Assembly (NCBI RefSeq): GCF_003477605.1
Contig: NZ_QUDR01000014.1
Span: forward strand, 23,775 to 87,774
DNA: 64,000 nt
Source of the DNA: Clostridium sp. AF37-5
GTDB lineage: Bacteria; Bacillota; Clostridia; Lachnospirales; Lachnospiraceae
Direction: 5' to 3'
The notes beneath the pieces are model-generated. The model did not search any database and was not told the DNA's origin. It was given only the letters and a program-made list of their open reading frames with translations. Shown one piece after another: positions 1 through 8,355 of this stretch. The first letter of the stretch is position 1; each line of letters begins with the position of its first letter. Both the position numbers and the translations under genes were made by a program.

Positions 1-188
1 GCGGGGTAACGGCACTGCGGGGAAACGGTATGTATTCCGGGAAGGAAAAGCAGATTTTAATGTGTGTTGTTTCACGCCGTGAGGCTGTTTCTATGGTAAA
101 ATATGTTAAGGAAGCCGATGAGCGGGCATTTGTGATTGTTGCTGATGCCAGAGAGGTGTTAGGGGAAGGTTTTAGCATCGGTGATTAG
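1..188 (+). CDS. YitT-family membrane protein, C-terminal fragment (DUF2179 domain)
   Basis: The window opens inside a gene. Reading from base 3, about 61 codons run without interruption to TAG at 186-188. The translated tail contains GVTALRGNGMYSGKEKQIL, then CVVSRREA, and ends with a REVLGEGF-type segment. This is the layout of the DUF2179 domain that closes YitT-family proteins, where it follows five or so membrane helices that lie outside this window. The biochemical role of YitT proteins is not established; the domain is thought to be a small cytoplasmic ligand-sensing module. Nothing upstream is visible, so start, length and operon partners are unknown. Confidence 0.8.
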   Translation, partial: GVTALRGNGMYSGKEKQILMCVVSRREAVSMVKYVKEADERAFVIVADAREVLGEGFSIGD

Positions 189-204
189 CATGCTAAACGG
201 AATC

Positions 205-219
205 TGTGCAATTTACACA
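205..219. promoter_or_regulatory. Operator-like palindrome upstream of the sugar-ABC ATPase gene
   Basis: TGTGCAATTTACACA is an inverted repeat of the form TGTGyAA-w-TTrCACA: six of seven half-site positions are self-complementary around a single central base. It lies 110 bases before the ATG at 329 and just outside the preceding coding region. A dimeric repressor or activator site is inferred from symmetry alone; it does not fit a full CcpA cre consensus. Confidence 0.35.
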
Positions 220-245
220 AAAGATTTTTGAATTATTTAGGTATT

Positions 246-274
246 TTGAATATGGTGTTTTTGATAAAGATAGT
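246..274 (+). promoter_or_regulatory. Possible promoter for the ABC ATPase gene
   Basis: TTGAAT (246-251) and GATAGT (269-274) are separated by 17 bases. A TATAGT hexamer at 276-281 is an alternative -10 without a matching -35. The match is modest, so only the existence of a promoter somewhere between 189 and 310 is likely. Confidence 0.35.
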
Positions 275-328
275 GTATAGTATCAGTTAGATGTTTGTGA
301 CAATATTATATCCTAGGAGGAATTTCAA

Positions 329-1441
329 ATGGCAAGTTTATCTTTAAAAAACATCAATAAAGTATATCCAAACGGCTTTCACGCTGTTAAGGACTTTAAC
401 TTAGAGATTGAAGACAAAGAGTTTATTATTTTCGTAGGACCATCCGGATGTGGTAAATCTACTACACTTCGTATGATTGCCGGCTTGGAAGAGATTTCCA
501 GTGGTGAGTTGTGGATTGGTGATAAATTGGTGAACGACGTTGAGCCAAAAGACAGAGATATCGCGATGGTATTCCAGAACTACGCTTTGTATCCACATAT
601 GTCCGTATATGACAATATGGCATTTGGTTTGAAACTGAGAAAAGTTGCAAAAGACCAGATTGACCGCCTTGTACATGAAGCAGCTAAAATCCTTGATATC
701 GAGCACTTGCTTGATCGTAAACCAAAGGCTTTGTCCGGTGGTCAGAGACAGCGTGTTGCTATGGGACGTGCAATCGTACGTGATCCTAAAGTATTCCTGA
801 TGGATGAGCCGCTTTCTAACTTGGATGCAAAACTCCGTGTACAGATGCGTATCGAGATTTCTAAATTGCATCAGAGACTGGAAACAACAATTATCTACGT
901 AACACATGACCAGACAGAGGCTTTGACACTGGGTACTCGTATCGTTGTTATGAAAGATGGTGTTGTGCAGCAGGTTGATTCTCCACTTGATTTGTATATG
1001 AGACCAAACAACTTGTTTGTTGCCGGATTTATCGGTTCTCCTCAGATGAACTTCATCGATGCAAAAGTAGTTGTATCCGGTTCTGAAGTACGTTTGATGT
1101 TTGGTTCTAACTCCATTAAACTTCCGGAGAATAAAGCTAAGAAGTTGATTGATAATGGATATGAAGATAAGACAGTTACCTTTGGTATTCGTCCAGAGGA
1201 CATTAAAGATGAAGAGATGTTCATCAGCAACTCTCCGGATACTACACTGGAAGCTACTGTTAAAGTATACGAGATGCTTGGGGCAGAAGTATTCTTGTAC
1301 TTCACAGTTGAGACATTTGACATTACTGTACGTGTAAACCCTCGTACAACAGCTCGTCCTGGTGATACAATTAAGATTGCTTTGGATGGTTCTAAGATTC
1401 ACTTGTTTGATAAAGAAACACAGGAAACAATTACAAACTAG
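329..1441 (+). CDS. ugpC: Sugar ABC transporter ATP-binding protein (MsmX/UgpC type)
   Basis: This is a MalK/UgpC/MsmX-class ATPase that energises carbohydrate-uptake ABC permeases at the inner face of the membrane. Visible motifs are Walker [10 protein letters not shown] (residues 37-45), the signature LSGGQRQR (from 135), Walker B VFLMDEP (155-161) and the switch histidine in VTHDQ (H193). The C-terminal 130 residues form the regulatory TOBE-type domain (FGIRPEDI near residue 290). The length, 370 residues, is normal for the class. The start ATG is preceded by AGGAGG at 315-320. No permease or binding protein lies beside it. In Firmicutes such an orphan ATPase often serves several sugar transporters, as MsmX does in Bacillus, so a shared role is likely. 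Substrate cannot be told from the sequence. Confidence 0.92.
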   Translation: MASLSLKNINKVYPNGFHAVKDFNLEIEDKEFIIFVGPSGCGKSTTLRMIAGLEEISSGELWIGDKLVNDVEPKDRDIAMVFQNYALYPHMSVYDNMAFGLKLRKVAKDQIDRLVHEAAKILDIEHLLDRKPKALSGGQRQRVAMGRAIVRDPKVFLMDEPLSNLDAKLRVQMRIEISKLHQRLETTIIYVTHDQTEALTLGTRIVVMKDGVVQQVDSPLDLYMRPNNLFVAGFIGSPQMNFIDAKVVVSGSEVRLMFGSNSIKLPENKAKKLIDNGYEDKTVTFGIRPEDIKDEEMFISNSPDTTLEATVKVYEMLGAEVFLYFTVETFDITVRVNPRTTARPGDTIKIALDGSKIHLFDKETQETITN

Positions 1442-1466
1442 TCTTAGCATAAAATACGTTTTTGCT

Positions 1467-1497
1467 GGGCGTCTTCTTAAGGAGGCGCCCTTTTTGT
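1467..1497 (+). terminator. Rho-independent terminator after the ABC ATPase gene
   Basis: A 10-bp stem (1467-1476 with 1481-1490, GGGCG against CGCCC at the base, three G-U pairs) closes on a TTAA loop and is followed by TTTTT. Confidence 0.85.
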
Positions 1498-1536
1498 GGC
1501 GTAAGGGTTTTACAACTAAAAAAGGAGGTTATATGA

Positions 1537-2928
1537 GTGAGTAACGAAAGTAAGAGTATGGCAGTGCCGGAAGAGAATAAAATGGGTGTCATGCCGGTCG
1601 GCAGGCTGTTATTTAGTATGTCGCTCCCAATGATGTTATCCATGCTGGTTCAGGCACTTTATAATATTGTAGATAGTATTTTTGTGGCGAAGTTATCGGA
1701 GGATGCTTTGTCTGCGGTTTCCCTTGCCTTTCCGCTTCAGACGTTAATTTTTGCGGTTGGCGGCGGTACCTGTGTAGGTGTGAATGCTCTTTTGTCAAGG
1801 GCGTTGGGAGAAAAGGATTTTAAGAAGGCGAATGATGTTGCGATGAATGGTGCTTTTTTGACAGTCCTCAGCTATGTTGTATTTTTAATCCTTGGTCTTA
1901 CGGTAGTAAAACCATTTTATGTAGGACAGTTAAATGGGACAAGTTCTCCGATTTATGGAATGGGCGTTGACTATTTGAGTACAGTCATGATATTTTCCAT
2001 TGGTGTTTTTTGTCAGATGTATTTTGAGCGACTGTTGACTTCTACGGGGAAAACTGTGTATACAATGCTCTCCCAGCTTACCGGTGCGGTTATCAATATT
2101 ATTTTAGATCCGATTTTGATTTTTGGGCTGCTTGGTGCACCGGCAATGGGCGTTACCGGTGCGGCTGTGGCAACCGTAATCGGACAGTGTGGAGCGGCGA
2201 TTCTTTCTGCTGTATTTAATGTGAAATTTAATCATGAGGTGGATTTGAAAATCAAAGGGTTCCGTCCGAGTGCTAAAATTATCGGACCAATTTATGCGAT
2301 TGGAATTCCATCCATTATTATGCAGTCAATTGGTTCTGTTATGACTTATTGCATGAATCGGATTTTGATTGGATTTTCTTCGACGGCAACAGCAGTATTT
2401 GGTGTTTATTTTAAATTGCAGAGTTTCTTCTTTATGCCATTGTTTGGATTGAATAATGGAATTACACCGATTATTGCCTATAACTACGGAGCACAGAAAA
2501 AGCACAGAATGATAAAAACGATTAAAATGAGTCTGGTTGTATCGTTCTGTTTGATGTTTATTGGTTTCTTGGGATTTGAACTGATTCCGGACAAATTACT
2601 GGGATTGTTTGAGGCTTCGACAGCGATGCTTACAATTGGAGTTCCGGCACTTCGTATTATTGGAATCCACTTTTTGATTGCTTGGTTCTGCATTATTGCA
2701 GGTACGGTATTCCAGTCTTTGGGAAAGGCTGTTTACAGCATGGTGGTTTCGGTTATGCGTCAGCTTGTCGTACTGATTCCGGCTGCATATCTTCTGGCTC
2801 ATTTTGGCGGCTTGCATGCCACTTGGTGGTCATTCCCGATTGCGGAGAGTATGTCACTTGCGGTATCAACGATATTTCTTATGAGGATTTACAAAAAAAT
2901 CATCAAACCGCTGCCGGATAAGGAATAA
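1537..2928 (+). CDS. MATE-family multidrug efflux protein
   Basis: The protein has 463 residues and about twelve hydrophobic segments, with the internal two-fold layout of MATE exporters (Na+ or H+ coupled). Family-typical stretches include PMMLSMLVQALYNIVDSIFV near the N-terminus and, in the second half, GLNNGITPIIAYNYGA. MATE proteins export cationic drugs and metabolites across the cytoplasmic membrane. The start is GTG at 1537, nine bases after AAAGGAGG (1521-1528). An ATG at 1533, closer to the binding site, only opens a three-codon frame ending in TAA at 1542-1544. ATG at 1558 is another possible start. The gene follows a terminator, so it is probably transcribed separately. Substrate is unknown. 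Confidence 0.9.
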   Translation: MSNESKSMAVPEENKMGVMPVGRLLFSMSLPMMLSMLVQALYNIVDSIFVAKLSEDALSAVSLAFPLQTLIFAVGGGTCVGVNALLSRALGEKDFKKANDVAMNGAFLTVLSYVVFLILGLTVVKPFYVGQLNGTSSPIYGMGVDYLSTVMIFSIGVFCQMYFERLLTSTGKTVYTMLSQLTGAVINIILDPILIFGLLGAPAMGVTGAAVATVIGQCGAAILSAVFNVKFNHEVDLKIKGFRPSAKIIGPIYAIGIPSIIMQSIGSVMTYCMNRILIGFSSTATAVFGVYFKLQSFFFMPLFGLNNGITPIIAYNYGAQKKHRMIKTIKMSLVVSFCLMFIGFLGFELIPDKLLGLFEASTAMLTIGVPALRIIGIHFLIAWFCIIAGTVFQSLGKAVYSMVVSVMRQLVVLIPAAYLLAHFGGLHATWWSFPIAESMSLAVSTIFLMRIYKKIIKPLPDKE

Positions 2929-2962
2929 AAATAATATAAAAAATTGTTTTTTTGCAACTTTT

Positions 2963-3007
2963 CCTCCTTTTGAATCGTCTTATATATAAAGACAATACAA
3001 AAGGAGG
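2963..3007 (+). promoter_or_regulatory. Inverted repeat that can mask the ribosome binding site of the surface-protein gene
   Basis: CCTCCTTTTG (2963-2972) is a perfect 10-base complement of CAAAAGGAGG (2998-3007), which is the ribosome binding site of the next gene. Between them a second stem, GTCTT/AAGAC (2977-2981 with 2989-2993), can form. TTTTATTA follows, so the structure could also end transcription weakly. TTGCAA (2952-2957) and TATATA/TATAAA (2981-2990) sit nearby; if they are the promoter, the left arm would not be in the transcript. Confidence 0.5.
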
Positions 3008-3014
3008 TTTTATT

Positions 3015-4322
3015 ATGATGAGAAACAAAAGAATACTGGGTGGAGCGTTACTGTTGTCTATGTCATTGCTTGGCGGCGGTTTAAATATGGGATTTTCAAA
3101 TAACGGACAGCCTGCTATTGTGAAAGCAGCTGACACAAAAAGCCAAAGCACACTGGCGGGATGGAATACAGGCAAAGAGGTAACCTATAAAGGTTCGGAA
3201 GCTACATATCATGCGTATTTATCCGAAGATGGAAAAAATGCATGGATTTATCTTGTAGAAACAACAAACAAGACAAAATCCTTAAAGTTTCCGGATACGG
3301 TAGAAGGAGCTGTTGTGACAAGAGTAGGTTATGACACGGCACTTCGCAAATTGGAAGATGCAGATGAATTTAACCAGAACATTTCCGGTGTGACCGTTGA
3401 GTATGCACATGGTGTTGACGGCTGGAGCGAAAAGACGATAAATGTTGAATCCGTTGTTCTGCCAAAGAACTTGACGATATTAGAGTCAACAGCGCTTAGC
3501 GGACTTCGTAAAGTTAAGAGTATTACAATTCCGGATGGTGTGCAGAAAATTAGTGCAGAAACATTTTATGGCTGTAAGAGTCTTAAGGAAGTGAAATTGC
3601 CAAAATCACTTGCTTCCTTTGACAATTACACATCCTTTTCCGCCTGTCCGAAACTTTCCAAAGTCACACTTTCGAAGGAAAATAAAAGCTTTAAAATGCA
3701 GAAAGGCCTGTTATTAAATAAGAAGGGGACAAAGCTTATCTGGGCAGTGCCGGCGAAAAATAAAATTACAGTTCCTGATAGTGTTACTTCGATTGCGGAT
3801 AATGCACTCAAAGCAGGAAAAGCAACAAGTGTTTATCTTGGCAAGAAGGTGAAAATAATTGGTAAAGATGCCATTGCCGGAAAGAAGATAACGAAGGTAA
3901 GTATTTCTAAGAAAAACAAATGCTTGGGAAAACAGGGACAGTGCATTTACGAGAAAAAGAGTGGTAAGTTATTAATTGCTGTTGCGAAAAAGAATGTAGT
4001 AAAAATAGGAAATAAGGTAAAACTGATTAGTGAGGATGCTTCTCTTTGCGGCAGTCGTCAGTTGAAGAAATTGGATATCGGGGCAAGTGTAAAGACATTA
4101 CAGGGAGCATGGGGTGAATTTTATCGTGCCGGTTATGTGACGACGACAAAAGTTTATTTTCGTTCTAAGAATCCACCGAAACTGACACAGAATAATGATA
4201 AAAATTATTGTTATCTTCCAATTTTCAGAGATGTGTATGTGCCGAAAGCATCCTTGAAAAAGTACAAAAAATGGTATAAGAAAAATGATGCCCTTCAATT
4301 TGTGAAGCTTAAGACCTTTTGA
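3015..4322 (+). CDS. Secreted leucine-rich-repeat (BspA-like) surface protein
   Basis: The product (435 residues) starts with a signal peptide: MMRNKR, a hydrophobic core, and a likely cleavage at VKA-A near residue 39. The middle contains BspA/LRR_5-type repeats, for example LRKVKSITIPDGVQKI, and FYGCKSLKEVKLPKSL. The second half keeps the repeat spacing but is very lysine-rich. No LPxTG motif, membrane anchor or recognised wall-binding repeat is seen, so it may be released or held by charge. BspA-like proteins often mediate adhesion in gut anaerobes, but this role is inferred. The start chosen is ATG 3015 (or 3018) behind AAGGAGG at 3001-3007; the longer frame from 2952 would run through promoter-like sequence and lacks a binding site. 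Confidence 0.8.
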   Translation: MMRNKRILGGALLLSMSLLGGGLNMGFSNNGQPAIVKAADTKSQSTLAGWNTGKEVTYKGSEATYHAYLSEDGKNAWIYLVETTNKTKSLKFPDTVEGAVVTRVGYDTALRKLEDADEFNQNISGVTVEYAHGVDGWSEKTINVESVVLPKNLTILESTALSGLRKVKSITIPDGVQKISAETFYGCKSLKEVKLPKSLASFDNYTSFSACPKLSKVTLSKENKSFKMQKGLLLNKKGTKLIWAVPAKNKITVPDSVTSIADNALKAGKATSVYLGKKVKIIGKDAIAGKKITKVSISKKNKCLGKQGQCIYEKKSGKLLIAVAKKNVVKIGNKVKLISEDASLCGSRQLKKLDIGASVKTLQGAWGEFYRAGYVTTTKVYFRSKNPPKLTQNNDKNYCYLPIFRDVYVPKASLKKYKKWYKKNDALQFVKLKTF

Positions 4323-4347
4323 CAATAACCCGAATAAATGGTACAAT
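4319..4347 (+). promoter_or_regulatory. Strong sigma-A type promoter for the PucR-like regulator / ftsEX unit
   Basis: TTGACA (4319-4324) and TACAAT (4342-4347) with a 17-base spacer. The -35 box overlaps the TGA stop of the preceding gene. Predicted start of transcription is near 4354. Confidence 0.8.
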
Positions 4348-4407
4348 GGGGAGAAATGAGGTGTTGTGAACGAAAAGTACAAAAGGAGTAGTTAAGGAGG
4401 GGCATAA

Positions 4408-5496
4408 ATGATATCAAACCAGATTTTGCAAAATACAATTGATGGTGTAAAAGGAATTACAAAAATAGACCTTAGTGTAGTGGATGCCGATGGAAATGTA
4501 TTGGCAGAGACGGCAGGTGACAGTGAAGATTACTGTGCGACTGTTAAGATATTTGCGGATTCGCCGGCAGACAGTCAGGCGATTTTGGGATACCAGTTTT
4601 TTAAGGTTTATGATGAGAGCCAGTTAGAATACATTGTGGTGGCAAAGGGAGAGGCCGAGGATGTATATATGATTGGAAAGATTGTTGTATTCCAGATTCA
4701 GAACTTATTAGTTGCCTATAAAGAACGTTATGACAAAGATAACTTTATTAAGAATCTTTTGCTTGATAACCTCCTTTTGGTTGATATTTTTAACCGTGCG
4801 AAGAAACTTCATATCGAGATGAACGCACGCCGGGTTGTTTATATTGTAGAGACAAGTAAGGAAAAAGATAATGGTGCCTTAGAGACTGTACGCAGCATGT
4901 TTGCCGGTGGCAACAAGGATTTCATCACGGCAGTGGATGAGAAAAACATCATTATCGTAAAAGAAATTAAGGACAAAGATACTTACGAGGATTTGGAGAA
5001 AACCGCACAGGTTATCGTAGATATGTTAAATACTGAGGCAATGGCACGTGTACGTGTGGCGTTTGGAACGATTATCAAGGATATCAAGGAAGTTTCAAGA
5101 TCCTATAAAGAAGCGAAGATGGCACTGGATGTTGGAAAGATCTTTTACAGTGACAAAAAGGTAATGGCGTATAGTAATCTGGGAATTGGACGGCTGATTT
5201 ACCAGCTTCCGCTGCCACTTTGTAAAATGTTTATTAAAGAAATTTTCGATGACAACACACCGGATAATTTCGACGAAGAAACCTTGACGACAATTAACAA
5301 GTTCTTTGAAAATAACTTAAATGTTTCGGAGACATCGAGACAGCTTTACATCCATCGAAATACGCTTGTTTATCGTTTGGATAAATTGCAAAAGAGCACC
5401 GGACTTGATTTGCGTGTGTTTGAGGATGCGATTACATTCCGCATTGCGTTGATGGTTGTGAAGTATATGAACTATTTGGAGACCATTGAGTATTAA
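4408..5496 (+). CDS. PucR/CdaR-like transcriptional regulator
   Basis: This 362-residue protein ends in a helix-turn-helix of the PucR/CdaR (HTH_30) class: NVSETSRQLYIHRNTLVYRL at about residues 306-325, followed by LDLRVFEDAITFRIAL. Upstream is a GGDEF-like or CdaR middle region and an N-terminal sensory part. Relatives regulate sugar-diacid or purine catabolism, but no such genes are near. It is followed 22 bases later by ftsE, with no terminator between, so it probably shares the promoter at 4319-4347 with the cell-division genes. Its binding site AAGGAGG is at 4394-4400. Whether it controls its own operon cannot be told; the ligand is unknown. Confidence 0.75.
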   Translation: MISNQILQNTIDGVKGITKIDLSVVDADGNVLAETAGDSEDYCATVKIFADSPADSQAILGYQFFKVYDESQLEYIVVAKGEAEDVYMIGKIVVFQIQNLLVAYKERYDKDNFIKNLLLDNLLLVDIFNRAKKLHIEMNARRVVYIVETSKEKDNGALETVRSMFAGGNKDFITAVDEKNIIIVKEIKDKDTYEDLEKTAQVIVDMLNTEAMARVRVAFGTIIKDIKEVSRSYKEAKMALDVGKIFYSDKKVMAYSNLGIGRLIYQLPLPLCKMFIKEIFDDNTPDNFDEETLTTINKFFENNLNVSETSRQLYIHRNTLVYRLDKLQKSTGLDLRVFEDAITFRIALMVVKYMNYLETIEY

Positions 5497-5518
5497 TTGA
5501 CGAGAGAGGTTTTGTATC

Positions 5519-6235
5519 ATGGAAACAAAGAAAAAGGTGATACCTATTATTGCAATGGATCATATCAGTAAGCAGTATTCTACAGGTGTGGAAGCGCTAA
5601 GTGATGTATCCATTCGCATTCATAAAGGCGAATTTGTATTCGTAGTTGGTAAAAGTGGATCTGGCAAGTCCACTTTTATTAAATTGCTTTTAAAAGAGTT
5701 AAATCCGACCGAAGGCCGTATATTTGTCGGTGGCAGACAGGTGACAAATTTGAAGCGCAAACAGGTTTCGTTATACCGGAGAAAGATTGGTGTGGTATTT
5801 CAGGATTTTCGTCTATTAAAGAATAAGACGGTATTTGAAAATGTTGCCTTTGCACAGGAAATCATCGGCATGACCAAAAGGGATATTGCAAGAAATGTTC
5901 CAATTATGTTAGAGATGGTTGGGTTAAAAGGGAAAGAGAAGATGTATCCGCACGAATTATCCGGCGGAGAGCAGCAGCGTGTAGCGATTGCCAGAGCACT
6001 GATTAACCAGCCGACTATTTTGCTGGCGGACGAGCCGACGGGAAATCTTGACCCCAAGACAGCATGGGATATTATGATGTTGTTGGAGGAAGTAAACAAA
6101 ATGGGTACAACAGTTGTTGTTGTAACTCATAATAATGATGTTGTGGATGTCATGCAAAAGCGTGTTATAAATTTAGAGGATGGCGTTTTGGTAAGAGATG
6201 AAAAGAAAGGTGGTTATCAGGTTGAAGGGGATTAA
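5519..6235 (+). CDS. ftsE: Cell-division ATP-binding protein FtsE
   Basis: FtsE is the ATPase half of the FtsEX complex, which controls peptidoglycan hydrolases at the division site. Walker A GKSGSGKS spans residues 44-51, the signature LSGGE 147-151, Walker B ILLADEP 167-173 and the switch histidine is H204. The length (238) is slightly above the usual 220-230 because of an N-terminal extension (METKKKVIPI). ATG 5519 follows GAGAGG at 5503-5508. The end overlaps ftsX, which is the usual arrangement and confirms the call against other small ABC ATPases such as LolD. Confidence 0.93.
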   Translation: METKKKVIPIIAMDHISKQYSTGVEALSDVSIRIHKGEFVFVVGKSGSGKSTFIKLLLKELNPTEGRIFVGGRQVTNLKRKQVSLYRRKIGVVFQDFRLLKNKTVFENVAFAQEIIGMTKRDIARNVPIMLEMVGLKGKEKMYPHELSGGEQQRVAIARALINQPTILLADEPTGNLDPKTAWDIMMLLEEVNKMGTTVVVVTHNNDVVDVMQKRVINLEDGVLVRDEKKGGYQVEGD

Positions 6236-7133
6236 TTTATTTTTTCACAGCATCAAACAAGGACTAGCAAATCTGAGAAAAAACCGTATGTTTACCCTGG
6301 CTTCCATGGGAACGATTGCAGCCTGTCTATTTGTCTTCGGCTTGTTTTATTTTGTGCTCAGTAATTTCCAGAATATTCTTCACTCGGCAGAACAGTCAGT
6401 GGGAATTTCTGTATTTTTTGAAGAAAATCTTTCGGAAAAACAGATTGCTGATATTGGACAAAAAATTGAGAAAAGAGATGAAGTGGAGCGGATAGAATAC
6501 ATTTCTGCTGCACAGGCATGGGAAGACTTTAAACAGGAAAACTTTTCTAAGACACCGGAACTGGCAGAAAGCTTTGGGGATGATAATCCGTTAGCGGAAT
6601 CAGCATCTTATGCTATTTACTGCAAGGATTTGGAACGACAGTCTACGTTAGTAGAATACTTAAAAAACATAAAAGGAATCCGAAGGATTAAGGAAGCGGA
6701 TGAAATCGAAGAAGGCTTTTCGAGTGTTAATAAACTGGTTGGTGGTGTGTCACTGGTGCTGATTGTTGTGCTTTTACTTGTATCCGTATTTTTGATTCAT
6801 TCGACAATTGCGACCGGAATCGCCGTAAGAAAACCGGAAATTGCGATTATGCGTCTGATGGGAGCGTCTGACTTTTTTATCTGGGCGCCGTTTATTGTGG
6901 AAGGCGTAGTGATTGGTTTGATTGGTTCAATTATTCCCCTTATTGTGTTGGGGATTTCATACGGACGGATTCTTACTTATATAACAACACATTTTTCTCT
7001 TTTTTCGGAGGGACTTGCTTTCCTTACGACAGGAGAAGTTTTTGTGATGTTAGTTCCGATTTCACTGATTTTGGGTGTTGGAATTGGATTCTTTGGCAGT
7101 TTTATTACGGTGCGGAGAAATTTAAATATTTAG
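6222..7133 (+). CDS. ftsX: Cell-division permease-like protein FtsX
   Basis: FtsX is the membrane half of FtsEX: one N-terminal helix (after KQGLANLRKNRMF), an extracellular loop of about 130 residues that contacts the hydrolase or its activator, and three C-terminal helices. The conserved segment AIMRLMGASDFFIWAPFIVEG is typical. The start is placed at TTG 6222, nine bases after AAAGGTGG (6206-6213), which gives an N-terminus of normal family length (303 residues). ATG 6198 is possible but lacks a binding site and adds eight residues. It overlaps the end of ftsE by 14 bases. The M23 hydrolase that follows is the likely client. Confidence 0.9.
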   Translation: MKGINLFFHSIKQGLANLRKNRMFTLASMGTIAACLFVFGLFYFVLSNFQNILHSAEQSVGISVFFEENLSEKQIADIGQKIEKRDEVERIEYISAAQAWEDFKQENFSKTPELAESFGDDNPLAESASYAIYCKDLERQSTLVEYLKNIKGIRRIKEADEIEEGFSSVNKLVGGVSLVLIVVLLLVSVFLIHSTIATGIAVRKPEIAIMRLMGASDFFIWAPFIVEGVVIGLIGSIIPLIVLGISYGRILTYITTHFSLFSEGLAFLTTGEVFVMLVPISLILGVGIGFFGSFITVRRNLNI

Positions 7134-7145
7134 GAAGTGATAAAG

Positions 7146-8339
7146 ATGAGAAGAAAATGGCTGTTGTGTGGCATATTGTGCGGCGTTGTGTCGCTTTCTG
7201 TGTTTGGACAAAACGTAGGTGCCACAAACTATGATAAGCAGATTAAAGAAACAGAAAAACAGCAGAAAGAATGGGAAAACAAGGCGGATAGTCTGCAAAA
7301 GGAAATTGAAGAGATTCAGGCCGATAAAGACGATACCTTAAAATATATTGAGAAGTTAGATAAAAAAACAGCATCTCTGGAAGAAGAATTAGAGAAACTT
7401 CATGCACAGGTTACGTCGTCTGGAAAAAAGTTAAAGGCAATTCAGAAGGAATTAGCAAAGGCACAGAAGGAAAAAGAAAAGCAGTATACGACGATGAAGC
7501 GGCGCATAAAATATATGTATGAAAATGGAAATCAGGAATATCTTGATATTATATTTGGAGCAAAAAGTATTTCTGATTTGTTGAACCGCTCAGAGTATGT
7601 TGAAAAAATTTCCGAATATGATAACAAAGTGTTTGCGCATTTTAAGAAGGCAGCACTTACGGTGCAGCAAAAGGAGAAACAGCGTGAACAGCAGACAAAT
7701 GAGTTAAAGGAATTAGAAACAAAAACAAGGGAAGAAAAGCAAGCGGTGTCCGAGTTAAAGGCGGATAAGAAAACAGAATTGGATAAGATTGATAAAGCGA
7801 TGGAAAAATCGCAGGATCAAGTAAGTGAGTACACGAAAAAAGCGCTGGAAGCGGAAAATCAGGTGGAAGCACTGCTTCAGAAAAAACAGGATGAGATTGA
7901 CCGTGAAATGGCGGCAGGCGGCGGAAATTCCGGCGGCAGCACAACAGGATTTGGCTGGCCGTTAAAAGGTGGCGCCGGACGTATTTCTTCGGGATTTGGT
8001 GGCAGAAAAAGTCCGACTGCAGGTGCCAGCACATATCATAAAGGTGTCGATTTGGCTGCACCTTCGGGAACGCCGATATTAGCAGTCGGCAGCGGAAAAG
8101 TAGTGACCGCTACGTATAGTTCGAGTGCCGGAAATTATATTATGATTTCGCATGGCAACCGTTTGTATACGGTATATATGCACTGTTCCAGACTTGCAGT
8201 GAGTGCCGGAAAACAGGTAACAAAAGGACAAGTAATCGGGTATGTTGGATCGACCGGTATATCGACCGGAGCACATCTCCATTTTGGTGTTACGAAAAAT
8301 GGAAGTTATGTGAACCCGTTAAATTATATTTCGAGATAA
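7146..8339 (+). CDS. M23 peptidoglycan endopeptidase with coiled coil (FtsEX-linked)
   Basis: The 397-residue product has a signal peptide (to about residue 25), a long charged coiled coil (about 27-250), a short Gly/Ser linker, and a C-terminal LytM/M23 domain. All zinc-site motifs are present: HKGVD, YMHCS and HLHFGV, so unlike E. coli EnvC it should be an active hydrolase. The layout resembles PcsB/CwlO-type enzymes in which FtsX works on the coiled coil. The start is ATG 7146, eight bases behind GGAAG at 7133-7137; GTG 7137 would overlap that site. It follows ftsX by twelve bases, supporting a direct functional link in cell separation. Confidence 0.88.
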   Translation: MRRKWLLCGILCGVVSLSVFGQNVGATNYDKQIKETEKQQKEWENKADSLQKEIEEIQADKDDTLKYIEKLDKKTASLEEELEKLHAQVTSSGKKLKAIQKELAKAQKEKEKQYTTMKRRIKYMYENGNQEYLDIIFGAKSISDLLNRSEYVEKISEYDNKVFAHFKKAALTVQQKEKQREQQTNELKELETKTREEKQAVSELKADKKTELDKIDKAMEKSQDQVSEYTKKALEAENQVEALLQKKQDEIDREMAAGGGNSGGSTTGFGWPLKGGAGRISSGFGGRKSPTAGASTYHKGVDLAAPSGTPILAVGSGKVVTATYSSSAGNYIMISHGNRLYTVYMHCSRLAVSAGKQVTKGQVIGYVGSTGISTGAHLHFGVTKNGSYVNPLNYISR

Positions 8340-8355
8340 TGGAGGATAGTGAAAG

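Noticed and set aside
401..1450. A 349-residue open frame on the minus strand opposite the ABC ATPase gene
   Set aside because: It is the antisense shadow of a clearly coding gene, with Cys- and Phe-rich composition and no ribosome binding site.
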